Source: Sorex araneus (taxonomy: Eukaryota; Chordata; Mammalia; Eulipotyphla; Soricidae). Taken from it: DNA of 64,000 nucleotides. The notes beneath the pieces were generated by a model. The model was not told the DNA's origin. It was given only the letters and a program-made list of their open reading frames with translations, and did no database searches. The stretch lies in NCBI RefSeq assembly GCF_027595985.1, contig NC_073312.1, positions 13,645,995-13,709,994 of the forward strand, in the 5' to 3' direction. The position numbers and the translations under genes were made by a program. Shown one piece after another: positions 1 to 11,476 of this stretch (within the stretch, counting starts at the first letter, position 1; every line of letters starts with the position of its first letter).

Positions 1-258
1 AAGCCCAGCGTCCCTCCCACCTCCCCAGTCCCATCTCCCCCCACCCCACCCTGCCACTGTGGCAGGGTATTCCCTTTTGTTCTCTCTCTCTAATTAGGTG
101 TTGTGGTTTGCAATAAAGGTGTTGAGTGGCCATTGTGTTCAGTCTCTAGTCTACATTCAGCATGCATCACCCTTCCCCCGCATGGCCTCTGACCACATTT
201 TACTTGGTGTTCCTTTCTCTGAGTTGCCCTCTCCCCAGAATGTGAGGCCAGCCTCCAC
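1..258 (-). mobile_element. L1 3' UTR fragment (left edge cut)
   Basis: This is the reverse complement of the shrew-type L1 3' UTR. It shares the tract 'gcagggtattccctttt', the 'gtggtttgcaata' block and the 'tgaggccagc' block with the fuller plus-strand L1 tail at 58.74-59.12 kb. The true 3' end lies left of the window. The right end is the 5' truncation point, next to a T-run at 261-280 that may be the A-tail of a separate minus-strand insertion. Confidence 0.85.
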
Positions 259-799
259 GGTTTGTTTTTTTTTTTTTTTTAATGATCCTAAATGTATGTT
301 TCTAGGGACTCTGAGAAGTCTAGAATTAAGTGTGTAAAATGATGATTTGGCTATTTCCCAGTCAGCTCTAAGGAAAAACACAACAGCTTGTTTTTTTGGC
401 TGTCAGTTAAGAGCAACCAAAACAGCAAAGACGGCAAGGAGCCATGTAAGGGAATGTATGGGTGGTCTTCTTGGCTCATCTTTCAGAGGTGAAGGACTGT
501 GTGGCTAAGATTCTCCCTCCTCCAAGCACCTTCACATCTCCCAGGTCGCCTTTCCACATTGGTCTGAAGCCTTGCAGTCAGAAAAGAGAAATTCTAACCT
601 CCAATGACCAAAATATCATTCAAGGGAAGGAGTGTAGCGTGCAGTGCAATGCTGCCCCTCCCGAGAAGAGAGTTATTCACAGGCAGCCAAACAATCCCGT
701 AATGCTTCAATAACCTGGTAGTGGGGGGGGGGGGCGCAGAAGAGAGGGCTCTAAGAGCATGTAACATCTAACCCCGAATCCCAGGGGTTAAGCGCTATC
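259..799. other. No gene; T-run and G-run
   Basis: The stretch begins with a T-run (261-280) and contains a run of 12 G at 723-734. No coding, RNA or repeat homology is recognised in the rest. Confidence 0.6.
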
Positions 800-965
800 A
801 GTTCTGTTGGTTCCTGTTATTCAACCTCTATGTACCTCAGTTTCCTCATGTACAAATATTGAGATGATGATATCTAGTTTAAGAGTTGTTGGGCCTTCAG
901 GAACCCGTGCCTGGGAAGTTCCTGATAGAGTGCCTGGTGGATAGGAAGCCTTCAGAATGAGCTAT
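800..965 (+). repeat. MIR SINE
   Basis: Diverged MIR, sense orientation. It carries the core 'cctcagtttcctcat', followed by the 'gagatgatgat', 'agagttgttg' and 'agtgcctgg' landmarks in the usual order. Confidence 0.8.
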
Positions 966-1754
966 TGTCTTCTCCTAACCACACACAGGAAGTGGTTTCT
1001 TGTTACTTGCAGAAACAGAAGTGTTCCTCCGAACTGATTATGCAGCAGTATGCATTGAGGCACCTGTATTTCCAAATGCTTTTGAAAAGGAGATTCAGAA
1101 GCCTTCCCCAGTGAGTCTCAGCAGGTTAATCTGACCAGATCATAGACCAAAATTACTGACCCATTAACAGCACAGGAGTTAGAGACACTGACCCCCCTCA
1201 CAGTTGAAAATCCGAGCATAACGTTTGATTTCTCGCAAGCTTAACTCCAATCTTCACTGTGTATCATTCAGGGCTCCGACTTTAGAAACCCCACTCAAGA
1301 TAGCAAAGATGTTCAAGTCCCTTCTAATTGGGCCTCCTGTATTCATGGGTCCTGGTCTCCAAGGGTTAACTGTATTCTGGCCCATTTCTAAAAAGGATGA
1401 TGAGGAAGCAGTCAAGGAATGTTGTGGTTGGATTGGGAAGACCAAACACAGAAACTAGGAACACAAATTCTTTATGAACAACATAAGAAAGAATAGAGGA
1501 GTAACTTATCTCAAATTATCAATATGCTTGAAAGGATTACAGAGAAAGCATAATCACATGAATTTGAATACACCAAAAAGATCCTACAATATTATAAATT
1601 CTATGATGATCTTTTTTGGTGGAGAGTCACAAAAGGTGATCGCAAAATTTTGCAGGTATGTGCATGTCTATTTTTTTTAGGAGACGGTTTAGTTTTGATT
1701 ACTAGAAACTCAATGTTTTTGATTACTAAAATCTAAATGGTCTGAGGCTCAATT
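966..1754. other. No gene seen
   Basis: Apparently single-copy sequence. I find no coding signal, and the short open frames lack recognisable motifs. An old, unassigned repeat around 1020-1200 is possible but not supported enough to name. Confidence 0.5.
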
Positions 1755-1945
1755 TCTTGTTATTGACATTTTTGGGTCTGATCATCATTGTTGTGGGTAT
1801 TTTCGTACACAGTGGAGTATGTGGCAATATTCCCAACTTCTAGCCCTTACCAATGACACCTTTCTAGTTGTGTTAACCCAAATGTCTTAAACACTGTTAA
1901 TTGACCTTGGGAATAAAGTTGCTCCTATCTAAGAATAACTGGTAC
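1755..1945 (+). mobile_element. MER5-like hAT nonautonomous DNA transposon
   Basis: Order and wording match the MER5 family: a 'ttgacatttttgggtc' start, a 'ttgttgtgggtatttt' block, 'ttctagcccttaccaatg', then 'aacccaaatgtctt'. The copy is old and has no visible terminal repeats. MER5 elements are nonautonomous hAT-Charlie relatives without coding capacity. Confidence 0.65.
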
Positions 1946-2690
1946 AAACAAAAATGAAAAATATTTTTTAAGGTTTTGGAACATTTTTCCCAGCAAACAT
2001 TTCCACAACATCTGTGTTTTTTAAACCACGATCAAAGATGAGCTTTGACTATCAGTTATTTAAAAAGCAATTACTCCATACATGTGGTCTTAAGGTGAAG
2101 TGTTTTTCCCAAAAACTATTCCTTGGTGTCTTAGGTTCTAACCAACTTCTCATTCCTGACACTTTCTTAATTACTTCATTTTGAACACTGGACAAGTGTT
2201 TTGGACAAACACCCACTTGAACCAACCTCAGTGGACAAGCTTTGATGAGATAAAGAAGACCATAGATTTCTAGATGCCACTTAATAATAGCAGTGGGGAA
2301 AAAGAAGAGAAAAATATTTAGCACAGATTTGGTTGATATTTCTGAAGAGATGACTTCATTGTTAAACAGACTGGGGGTATTTTAAGCAGGTTTTTAAAAG
2401 TTTGCTTTAAAAAAGTCTTGTTGTAAGTGTTGACCTTGTGGAGATCATAAATATCCAGGCACAGGACAAATGAAAAACCTCCAGGGACCTAGGATATATT
2501 TCAGTAACAGCATCTTGCCTGGGTTCCAAGTGCTATGTCTTGAACAATTTAGATGGGAAGGTGATGTGTGATAGAGAATTATGTTCCATAACTCACAGAT
2601 GGTTTCAGGCTTTGGCAGACAAAGACAAATGATAAAGGGGCCGCACGAGTCTGAAAACAATGGCCTTATCAACACGTTTTTTGAAAAGTT
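1946..2690. other. No gene seen
   Basis: AT-rich sequence without recognised repeats or coding homology. Confidence 0.5.
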
Positions 2691-2857
2691 ATTTTTTATA
2701 TTTTGGCCACACCCAGTCGTGCTCAGGACTTACTCGTATCTTTACACTTAGGGATCAATTGTGGCAGGGCTCTGGGGCCAAGTGGGATGCCGATTATCAA
2801 ACCCAGGTTGGCCGCGTGCAAGGTAAGTCCCCTACCCATTAAACTATCTCTCCAGCC
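2691..2857 (-). mobile_element. SOR SINE
   Basis: Minus-strand copy. The right end shows the tRNA-like head (box A/box B landmarks 'aaactatctctccagcc' and 'aaacccaggttggcc'). The left end shows the tail sequence 'ttttggccacaccca'. It is moderately diverged. Confidence 0.9.
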
Positions 2858-3449
2858 TCCTCAGTCTACACGTTTAAAGATTGGGGGAGATGATGTCGTT
2901 GGAGAAGGCGATACTATTTTATATAATAGGTACATAAGTTGATCTGGTCAGTAAAGGAGTGAAATTTATGGCAATTGATATATTCAAGTTGGTGTTCCCT
3001 GATTTTCTTCTCAGGGGGTCTGCCTTCGACTCAGGCTTATATTCCGTGGAGAGACAGACAAGACTCTGGGTAGATAACACTACCCAGAGCACGAGTTTGA
3101 GCATAGGCGTGATCTCTGTGGGAAGAGCAGGAAAAAAGCAAGAGAAACAGCTTCCGTATCATTCAGTGTCACTTTGGTCCACAAACGTGAATCAGATGAC
3201 AGGAGTGGGCAGGATGACAGCAGAAGGCTGTGTCTAATTACCTGAATGCAGATCAGATGATCACCCCCACCAACGGACAGAAAATCAGTATCCCTAACCG
3301 TAGTCCCAGGGCCAGAGCCATCGAGAGGCCTCAGCTTCAAGTCTCTTCCTGCCAATTGCTCCCGAGCTCGATCATGCACAGACCCCTTCCCTGCCTGTCT
3401 CTACCTTGATGTCGTCTCCTAATACTCGCCCCTCTCCCTGACCGTGCCC
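2858..3449. other. No gene seen
   Basis: Non-repetitive sequence. Short open frames here show no known motif or supporting splice pattern. Confidence 0.5.
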
Positions 3450-3735
3450 TGCAACTTGTTCTTTTCTCCCTCCTTCTGACTTGAACTGCAACTTCACTCT
3501 TCCGATTTTGTCAGGTTCCTTGTTCCCAGTTTCATAGAAATGATACTATTTTCCTACACTGTATCTTTCTCTTCATGCTCATGGAGACATTAGTATTATT
3601 GTCGATTGGCATATGCCTTTCCTTTTATGCTATAAACTTGCTTTCTTTTTCACTCATCACCCTATCCCCAGGTCTGGCCCAAGGCACATACTTTAATAAT
3701 CTCTGCTGAGTGGATAGAAGATTGCATGCTTCTTT
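3450..3735 (+). repeat. L2-like LINE 3' end
   Basis: Old L2-type sequence ending with 'tctggcccaaggcaca' and 'tctgctgagtgg', resembling the L2 tail motif that precedes the short terminal repeats. Divergence is high. Confidence 0.5.
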
Positions 3736-3774
3736 ACTTCATCTAGCTTTAGGCTTGTTATTTTGTTCCTAATT

Positions 3775-3990
3775 CATAACGGTAGCTAAGATCCAATGAC
3801 ATCGCTTCAAGTCAAGCACTTTCTGTATTATCTCATTTAATCCTTACTGAATATATGAAACCTGTTCTGTTATTCTTATGACTCTTATTTTCAACATGAA
3901 GAATCTGGGGCTCAGCTGAGTTATTAAGGAACCTAGTCAAGCTTGCGGTTACAGCTAGTACATAGAGGAACAGGTCTGTATGACTTCAGA
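3775..3990 (-). repeat. MIR SINE
   Basis: Antisense MIR. It runs through 'tatctcatttaatcctta', 'acatgaagaatctggggctcag' in diverged form and 'ggttacagctagta', in the order expected of a reverse-complemented MIR. Confidence 0.75.
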
Positions 3991-4003
3991 ATTCTATTAT
4001 ATA

Positions 4004-4256
4004 GCACTGCACTCTAGCACTGTCATCCCATTGTTCATCAATTTGCTCGAGTGGGCACGAGTAACATCTCCATTGTGAGGCTTGTTGTTACTGTTTTTGG
4101 AAAATCAAATACAACACAGGTAGCTTGCCAGGCTCTGCAGTGAGGGCAGGATACTCTCGGTACCTTGCTGGGCTCTCTGAGAGGGATGGAGGAATCGAAC
4201 CTGGGTCAGCCACTTGCAAGGCAAACGCCCTACCCATTGTGCTATCACTCCAGTCC
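4004..4256 (-). mobile_element. Long-form SOR SINE with target-site duplication
   Basis: Minus-strand copy of the long SOR variant. It has the tRNA-like head at the right ('caaggcaaacgccctaccc'), a body unlike the standard SOR ('gtagcttgccaggctctgc', 'ttgttgttactgttttt') and a CACTGTCA-type tail at the left. A 13-bp duplication (12/13 match) flanks it: attctattatata at 3991-4003 and attctactatata at 4257-4269. Confidence 0.92.
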
Positions 4257-4269
4257 ATTCTACTATATA

Positions 4270-5006
4270 TCATGTTTAATCAATTCTAGCCTATGCTAAA
4301 GTAGTCTAGTTTATGTCTAATATGTTATATCATATGTTATGACATTATATTCCTTTGGAGTTAATCCATATGACCCAAGAGAGACCTAAACCTCTAAGAA
4401 GCTCCTGACCATGCCTCTCATCTCTGTCTTCTTGCATTTTGGATTGTTTCCCACCATTTTTAATTGAGTTCCTGACTGGAATAGTCATTATCATTTATAA
4501 AAAATATTTAATATGTCTTTGTTATAGTGTTTCCTAATTGAGACTGGATTGGAGGATCTTCCCAGGGGCAGAAAATAAAACTTTTGCTTATATCTGATCC
4601 ATGATATTTGGCAGTTAGGGACATACTGTGGGGACTCACCTATTACTCATTTATTAGTTGATGACATCACAGGATTTCCTTAAAAGCAAAAACTCAGAGC
4701 TCAGTAATAAACTAGGGCTTGATCTTATATAAGCTTCGATGTTACTGCCTTCTCTAGAATTCAATCAACATCTTGTTTCTAGTTTGACTTGTTTATCTTA
4801 AACTCATGCAATATTTTTCAACCAGTTAGCAGATAAAGGTATTTAGGGAGAGAGTAATAGCAAACCAAATCCTCCTCCTCCCATCCAGCCCCACCTGCTG
4901 GCTTATGAAAAGAGACTCTGGTCCAGATGGTCTTCAAGACTTCTCTCTGGGGGACCAAAGTGGCTTATTTAACTCATTCAGACCACTAGATGATTTTGCG
5001 GAAGTC
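4270..5006. other. No gene seen
   Basis: AT-rich sequence with no recognised repeat or coding feature. Confidence 0.5.
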
Positions 5007-5024
5007 CCTCTATGAGCAGCACTG

Positions 5025-5265
5025 TCTGTAACACTGTCATTCCGTTGTTCATCAATCTGCTCGAGCAGGCACCAGTTACATCTCGATTGTGAGACTTGTT
5101 GTTACTGTTTTTGACATATAGATTACGCCACGGGTAGCTTGCCAGGCTCTGCTGTGCAGGCGGGATACTCTCGGTAGCTTGCTGGGCTCTCCAAGAGGGA
5201 CAGAGGAATCGAACCCAGGTTGGCCGAGTGCAAGGCAAATGCCCTACCCGCTAAGCTCCAGTCCT
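5025..5265 (-). mobile_element. Long-form SOR SINE with target-site duplication
   Basis: Same long variant and orientation as the copy at 4.0-4.26 kb. Flanked by a diverged 18-bp duplication (15/18) at 5007-5024 and 5266-5283, both beginning cctctat and ending cactg. Confidence 0.9.
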
Positions 5266-5283
5266 CCTCTATCAGTAACACTG

Positions 5284-7761
5284 CTCAATACAATACGCTA
5301 GATATTCACTTCCAACCTTGCTCTCAGCTGCCTCCTAAGACAGAAGAGAGGCCTGGCAACCACGTTGCTATGGAACAACCAAGGTTTCATGTGAAATTGG
5401 AAGAGCAGAGAACTTTTTAATTGTCCAACAGTGGATCAAGGGAGAAATAATCAAGTAATAAACACTAAATATTAACAGAGAACACGATTAGTACTCTTGG
5501 GCAGGAAATACTCCTCCCCATTTTTATACCAACTTAAATCAGGCAAAAGCTCTAATGATGAGGAGAAATGAAATAAGGGATGCGTTCTTCCTGGATGAAT
5601 TTGCATTGTGATTGGGCCTAATTATTTTTGACCGTTCACCCACTGTATGAGAAGGTTCTTAAGAAGAACGAAATACCACTTGTCTCCTTAAGAACAAAAC
5701 ACAGATGGCCCCAAACTCTTCTGCAACACACCCATCATTAGGAGGGAGAGAATCTGTCCAGGAACAGCAAGTCCTTCTGGAAATGTTCGCTCTCTCCCCA
5801 GATAATCCCCCAATAGACTTCAAATGCTAACAAAGAGGAAGACATAGACGCTATACTGCGAAGGGAATTTTAAGGACAATGTAAGCCAAAGAACATTCCA
5901 TCCCACCTTGCATTGTGATAACTGCTCTGTGCGTGCATGTGTATGTGTGTTTTCCTGCACCCACTTGTGCTCCAGTTATAAAATGGGTAAATGGACTGTC
6001 TTCACAAGTGTTAATCCCTAAAGACCCTCTAGTGTGAAGGACTAAGTTTGACTGAAAATAACTGAAACCCCAAATATAGCAATTGTGGGAAGGAGAGGCA
6101 TTGAATTCTGTCACAGAGAGTGTGGGCTGGAAGAACTGCCTGTAGTCATCAGGGCCACGTACTCCATCCTAACTTTGCCACCCCCACACCTGATTTTCAC
6201 AGGTTCCTGAGGGCTTCTTAATCTCTAAACCCACGTGACCATGTCAGACAAGGGAGCAAGGAAGTAAGACTCCTCCCAATAGAAAACTCTGCAAAACAAA
6301 GACAACCACTCGTCTCTATCCCATATGCTAGAACTAAGTCACATGGACCCACCCACCTTCGAGAGAAGCTAGGAAATACCATGATGTGGGTAGGCCATAT
6401 GCCCAGCTAACATCAAAGAGAGCTACAGATTGAAGAGGGGGAGATAAGGGGATCTGGTATTACTCGGGACCAGCAGTCTGCATTAGAGTCCTCTTCGGGT
6501 CACTCCATCCTCTTTCATCCACGGGAGCTGATCCACACCACCAAAGTCTTGCTGATGATCTGAACCCCTGACTTCAGCAGAAGAGACAAGAGTTTTCAGA
6601 AAATTGAGGCTGAATCCATTCATCAGGGAACTTGGAGTTAAAACACAGCAATTGCCTGCAAACTGAACCCAAAGTGGCTAGAAGCAGAAAACTGTTCTGA
6701 AGAATCCCAGAAAGAAGGAAGGATGAGGATGATGCAAACCTGGACCAGGGAAGAGTCGCTGGTAAAGATCTTGGTATCAATTGCTTCCTGCTGCTGGGTG
6801 CAACTGCATTTCCTTGCTTTGGGTTGCATGAGAAGCCCACATGACCTATGACAGTCTTCCATCTGGGACATATGGAAATCTGAGCAGATTTATCTTTAGT
6901 TCAGCCTAAAGACCCTGACAATGACAATGGCTCTGTATGGCTATGGTTCTGAGCTGGGAACAGCAGCCAACTCAATGGTCTTCTTCACGTCCTGGCTTCT
7001 TAGATGAGGACAAAGCATTCCCACTCCCTGGTGACCATAAACTTCAAGGCTTAGTAAACCCTTTAAGTTGGTTCATTTGAAGCCTTTAAACTGTTCTCCT
7101 TCCCTTATAACACATTTCCATTAGATCTTGGGCCATCTGGAGACACCACACAGATTTTCATTTGTACAAAGGGGAAGTACTGTGAGAAAAATTGGGATAT
7201 TAGGCTGGGGCTGTGAGAGATATGGGGAGCTGGTCATTCATCTGTTGGCCTTCAGATAACCCTTACAATGGAAAGACACTCTTCTCAGCTTGAGACCACA
7301 AGGCCCTATGTGGGCTCCAGGATATTCCAAGGGGCCACAGGTGAACATTATGTAAATGGGAGGAGGATACCACATAAGTCTAAGGGTCCAATCAGTAGGA
7401 TGGGGGCTACAGAAAGTGTTGGATAACATTGGGTTGTCCTTGTTCCTCCCACAGAAAGCTTCTGGCTAGGGAAACAGCTCTAGGCCACCAAACACTGGAG
7501 CGCCTCCCGCTCCTTTTATTTGAAATTCAGAAAAAAGGAAACAAAGTCAGGAAGGGACTACAATCAGAAAAAGGTTGAAAAAACTAATATAAATGATCTG
7601 TTTGACATTGGTTAGGGCATCAGAACTGATAACTCTCTATATTATTCCTAGGCCGGTGATAAATAAATCTTGTCCTTATGATCATATCTCTCATAAAAAT
7701 AATTCCCATCAAAGGGTGATGCACTGGAACTTGAATATTGAATATTACAGCTATAGCTAGA
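5284..7761. other. 2.5 kb without gene or recognised repeat
   Basis: Mixed-composition sequence with no protein homology and no clear repeat. A segment near 6230-6450 has the flavour of an old interspersed repeat, but I cannot assign it. A short TG-rich patch lies near 5935-5955. Confidence 0.45.
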
Positions 7762-7879
7762 ATTTTCTCCTTTGTGTATTTCGGACATTTTAAGCTGAAG
7801 GGGTGGGGTAATACATCTTTCCCACATCAGATTCCTGAGCAAAATAATCCAGTTTGTTCTGGTACCTTTTTGGACATTC

Positions 7880-7937
7880 TTTCTCTGTCTCTCTCTCTGT
7901 GTCTTCCTCACACACTCTCTCTCTCTCTCTCACTCAC

Positions 7938-7990
<53 letters not shown>

Positions 7991-8033
7991 ATCTCTCTCC
8001 CCTCTCCCTCTGTCTGTCTGTCTCTCTCTCTCT
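7880..8033. repeat. Compound CT / (ATCT)n microsatellite
   Basis: Pyrimidine-rich simple repeat. Imperfect (CT)n is followed by about 13 units of ATCT (7937-7990), then further CT and GTCT units. It abuts the 3' end of the minus-strand SOR SINE at 8034, so it most likely grew from that SINE's simple-sequence tail. Confidence 0.95.
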
Positions 8034-8205
8034 TTGGTTTTTTGAGCTATACTTGCATGTTCTCAGGGCTTATTCCTTTACTCCTGGCTGTATTCACCCA
8101 GACAGAACTCAGGGAACTTTTGCAGTACTGAGAATCAAACCCAGGTCGACTACATGCAAAGAAAGCACTTTCCCCACTGTGATACTATGATCTCTCCAGC
8201 CCATC
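8034..8205 (-). mobile_element. SOR SINE
   Basis: Minus-strand SOR with the head at the right end ('gatctctccagcc') and the tail at the left. The 15-bp sequence attttctcctttgtg lies immediately right of it (8206-8220) and again at 7762-7776, left of the microsatellite and about 100 further bases. The inserted unit may therefore be 7777-8205. Confidence 0.88.
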
Positions 8206-8220
8206 ATTTTCTCCTTTGTG

Positions 8221-9109
8221 CGGTGAAGATGTGGTATACAATCTCTGTCCCAACCCAGAGGCTAGAGGAGTCTCTACTTTCAGACAGAAGATAGACTCTC
8301 TAGTGGTTTCTGAAGATAGAGGGATGGAATTTCAACATTGGCTCTGCCACTTACAGAGGAACTAACTCTGAGTTTCTAAGTGTTGTCAACAAGAAAAGTT
8401 GAAAACACCTGTTAGATGCTTGGCACAGAGTCCCTGACACATGGGAAGTGCACGAGGGTGGAATCACCAAGCTCTGATGACCTCAGGACTCTCCAAAATG
8501 CCTCTATCCTGCATGCTTCGATCACTCCCACCCCTTACACCATATGATAAGCACATACCTTCTTGGATAAATGAAGCTTTATTCATGAACTCTGCCTGAG
8601 GGAAAAAGTGGAAGCTAAGATATAAAGGGAATAGGAGTGAGGGTGCCTGAGCTATGAACCGTTCCAGAGTTAGTCTCCAAATGGTCTGACTTGGCAAAAA
8701 GAAAGGGGAAGAGGAATCCCTCACTAAGCACATATCCTGTTAAGCTTCAAACCCAAGTGTGCATTTCAATGGAAATTTAATCCATATGCTTCTGATGCCT
8801 TTGTACTTAACCTATCAAAGTGTTGTTTGAAAATAATTATTTGATGTCCAATAAACAGCTTTTCCTGTTAGTTTTCCCATGCAGTCACTGGAATGAGACA
8901 GCTGCCTGAAAGGCAAATGGGTCCCATTGAGTCTTCAGGTGCCCCTGCCTGTTGTCTGCTGGATGGAATAGTCAACCCAGGACTCTTCCCTCCAGGCTGG
9001 AATGATAGGACTGGGGAGCTTAGCTGATCTGGATGGCCATTCATGGGCATTCTGGCCACTTCTGAGTGCAACTGAATTAAAAGAGACGAGACTTCATAAT
9101 GGGAGATGG
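8221..9109. other. No gene; weak MIR trace
   Basis: A weak sense-strand MIR trace is visible near 8335-8445 ('ggctctgccacttaca', 'gcttggcacagagtcc'). The rest is unassigned. Confidence 0.4.
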
Positions 9110-9155
9110 AGGGGGGGGGGAGAGAGAGAGGGAGAAAGAGAGAGAGAAAGAGAGG
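9110..9155. repeat. G/GA-rich low-complexity run
   Basis: A run of G (about 9110-9120) is followed by imperfect (GA)n. Confidence 0.9.
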
Positions 9156-10150
9156 TTTGGCTTTAGAATTCAAAGCAAAAGACATTAGAGGTGCCAGTAG
9201 CCTGCAGATCCTAGAGTTGGAGAGTCATGTGAAAGGACTAGAGACACTATGGGCTGTTTCCCTATATCCTCAAGAAGGAGACTCAAGTTTATTTGCCAAG
9301 TGGTCTCAGGAAATGCTGGTCAGAGAATGAGGAAGAGGGTCAGGAAAGAGAAGAAGCCAATCAGCTCCCATTCCATGATGGACCTTGGAGTTTGACCTTG
9401 TGGAGATTTCAAAGAGCCCTTTCTCTCAGGCTCCTTTTAACCAAGTGTGAGGGAGTTAGGGCATTTATCCTCCAATGCTTGTTGGTGAGGTAAGTGGGCG
9501 AAGGAGCCATGTTCCCGGGGTTGTATATGTCTTAGTATTTATGACCTGCCCTGTAACAGAGACATGGGTTCTGGTAGTTAAAACATGGACTGCTGTACCC
9601 GGAAGAGCACTTGTGCATAACAGAGAGCATTTGATAACACACAGGCTGAAGCTATGATAGATAGAGAGATAATAGAGAAGAACACACCCAATGGAGGCAC
9701 AGGGCAGAGAACAAAATGAGCTTCCAGTTTGTCTTGGTTCCCTTCCCACTTCAAACTAATAGTTTAATTTTCTGACGTTCCACAAGGACTGTATTTTTCC
9801 AATTACCTCCCACATTTCCTTGAGAAGCTTTGAGTGGATTTGTTTCTTGTATGAGAAAGAAATTTCCTTGCTTGTACCATTGGGAATCTTAGAGAATATA
9901 TCCTAATTTTCTCCTCTTCCTCTGACACTAGTGAAGAGTCATTTTGATACAAGCAACAGAAACAACTCCTGATGAAATTCAACCATTATGACAAAGTGAA
10001 TCTAGTCAAGGATGGAAAGACAAGCCAGGGAACAAAGCTATGGACAGAGAGGAAACAGGAATGAGCTCTCTGAGATAAGAGCCACATGGCCAACTCACCA
10101 AGGTAGTACCACTATAAAGGAGCATTAGCTTTCATCTTTACCACCCAGTC
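9156..10150. other. No gene seen
   Basis: Apparently unique sequence without coding or repeat homology. Confidence 0.5.
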
Positions 10151-10168
10151 AAGACTCAGTTGAGAAAG

Positions 10169-10666
10169 TGAAGAATCTGGCCGGCAGGCACCACAACGCC
10201 GGAGAATGCTCTGGACCCCAGACTGAGCTGATAACACCGGGGTGCCCCAGATAAAGCAGGTGCGGTCCCCCTGCCTTTTCCAGATGGAATCCCAGCGACC
10301 ATGAGATTCTACAAACATGGCTCTGGTATGTCGGGACCAGGACTATTTCTCCAAACTGCACGGGGGCACTGGAACTGAGCAGTTTAATCCCAGCTTCCAG
10401 CCTGCCCCTGACCCCAGAAGTCATGCCCTCAACCCGCCCCTGGCACCATCTTGCCACACTCAGCAGTGAAGAATCCTGGCCTGCGGGCACCACAATGCCG
10501 GAGAATTCTCTGGACCCCAGACCAAGCCGATAACACCGGGGTGCCCCAGATGGAGCAGGTGCAGTTTCCCCATCTTCTCCAGATGGAATCCCAGAGACCA
10601 TGAGCTTCTACAAAAACGGCTCCGGTATGTGGGGACAGGACTATTTCTCCAAACCGCACAGCTGCT
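10169..10666 (+). repeat. Tandem ~298-bp GC-rich unit (1.7 copies)
   Basis: The two copies start at the same point (tgaagaat at 10169 and 10467) and share long blocks, for example 'gataacaccggggtgcccca' and 'ccagatggaatcccag'. The second copy stops near 10666. The first begins directly at the target-site duplication, so the insertion starts on a unit boundary, as expected for promoter-bearing 5' monomers. Confidence 0.9.
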
Positions 10667-10691
10667 TATGCTGCCACGTGACTGTTTCTGA

Positions 10692-10703
10692 TACACACAC
10701 ACA

Positions 10704-10742
<39 letters not shown>
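10692..10742. repeat. (CA)n microsatellite
   Basis: About 25 CA units with one TA interruption, inside the composite retroposon between the tandem units and its unique part. Confidence 0.97.
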
Positions 10743-10746
<4 letters not shown>

Positions 10747-11292
10747 CGCTCAGGAATGGCTCCTCTGCCCCTGAACAGCCATGATCTCAGAGGCACACAA
10801 ACCAATCTTGGAATGCAGCAGCTGCTGGCAGAAACGCTCCTTGACTGTAAGTTAAGCTATGACCCTGTGCAGCCCTGGGAGGGGAAGGATTTTTGTCCCT
10901 TGGCCTTTTCCCCTTTGCGGCAGCATGGCGACCTTTCAGAGCCAATTGGACAGAGAGGTAGGAGTTTGCAGTGATGGGTTGTGTGGGAAATCTCGAGAGG
11001 GTAGGTTTAGGATAACATGTTGTTTGTTGGGGGAAAATTCCAAATAATAATAGTGGGTTTTCTGTCAAAAATTGAATGTAATCAAAGTAAAGAGAGAATA
11101 AAGTGAAAATCATCTGCCACACAGGTAGGGTGGGGGGTGGGAGGGGGTATACCGGGGTTCTTGTTGGAGGAACATGTGCACTGGTGAAGGAATGGGTGTT
11201 TCATCATTGTATGACTGAGACTTAAACCTGAAAGCTTTGTAACTATTTTCATGGTGATTTAATTTAAAAACAAAAAGACTCAGATGAGAGAG

Positions 11293-11476
11293 AGCAGTTT
11301 GTCAAACTTGGGTCACACAATCATTGTTTCACAATATTTGGTAGTAAGAAAATGTTTACCGAGAACACTTAAGAATGAGTGAGATTTCTTAGAAATAAAT
11401 GTAATGTGAAGGAGAAATGATGCCACATAGAGAAGAATATTAAATATTTAATTAATATGCAAAAATATTTATTTAA
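11293..11476. other. AT-rich, no gene
   Basis: AT-rich spacer with no assigned feature. Confidence 0.5.

Larger units (their letters stand above)
10169..11274 (+). mobile_element. Composite nonautonomous retroposon with tandem 5' units and L1-like tail
   Basis: A single insertion of about 1.1 kb, bounded by an 18-bp target-site duplication (16/18 match): aagactcagttgagaaag at 10151-10168 and aagactcagatgagagag at 11275-11292. Order inside: a full ~298-bp GC-rich unit (10169-10466), a second partial copy of it (10467 to about 10666), a (CA)n run, about 370 bp of non-tandem sequence, and an L1-type 3' tail (about 11120-11274) ending A-rich. The non-tandem part contains an ATG (10925) in a short frame followed by a good splice-donor-like GAG/GTAGGAG at 10955-10962. 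No reverse transcriptase is present, so it must have been moved in trans, presumably by L1. It could be an internally deleted L1 with 5' UTR monomers, or an SVA-like composite. Confidence 0.7.

Noticed and set aside
7738..8190. 150-codon plus-strand frame over the CT/ATCT microsatellite and SINE
   Set aside because: The frame is made of a translated microsatellite (LSLSL and YLSIYLSI runs) and reverse-strand SINE, so it is not a gene.
10149..10744. Overlapping minus-strand frames with repeated peptide blocks
   Set aside because: The repetition comes from the tandem 298-bp DNA unit inside the composite retroposon. It is antisense to the element, and nothing indicates a protein.
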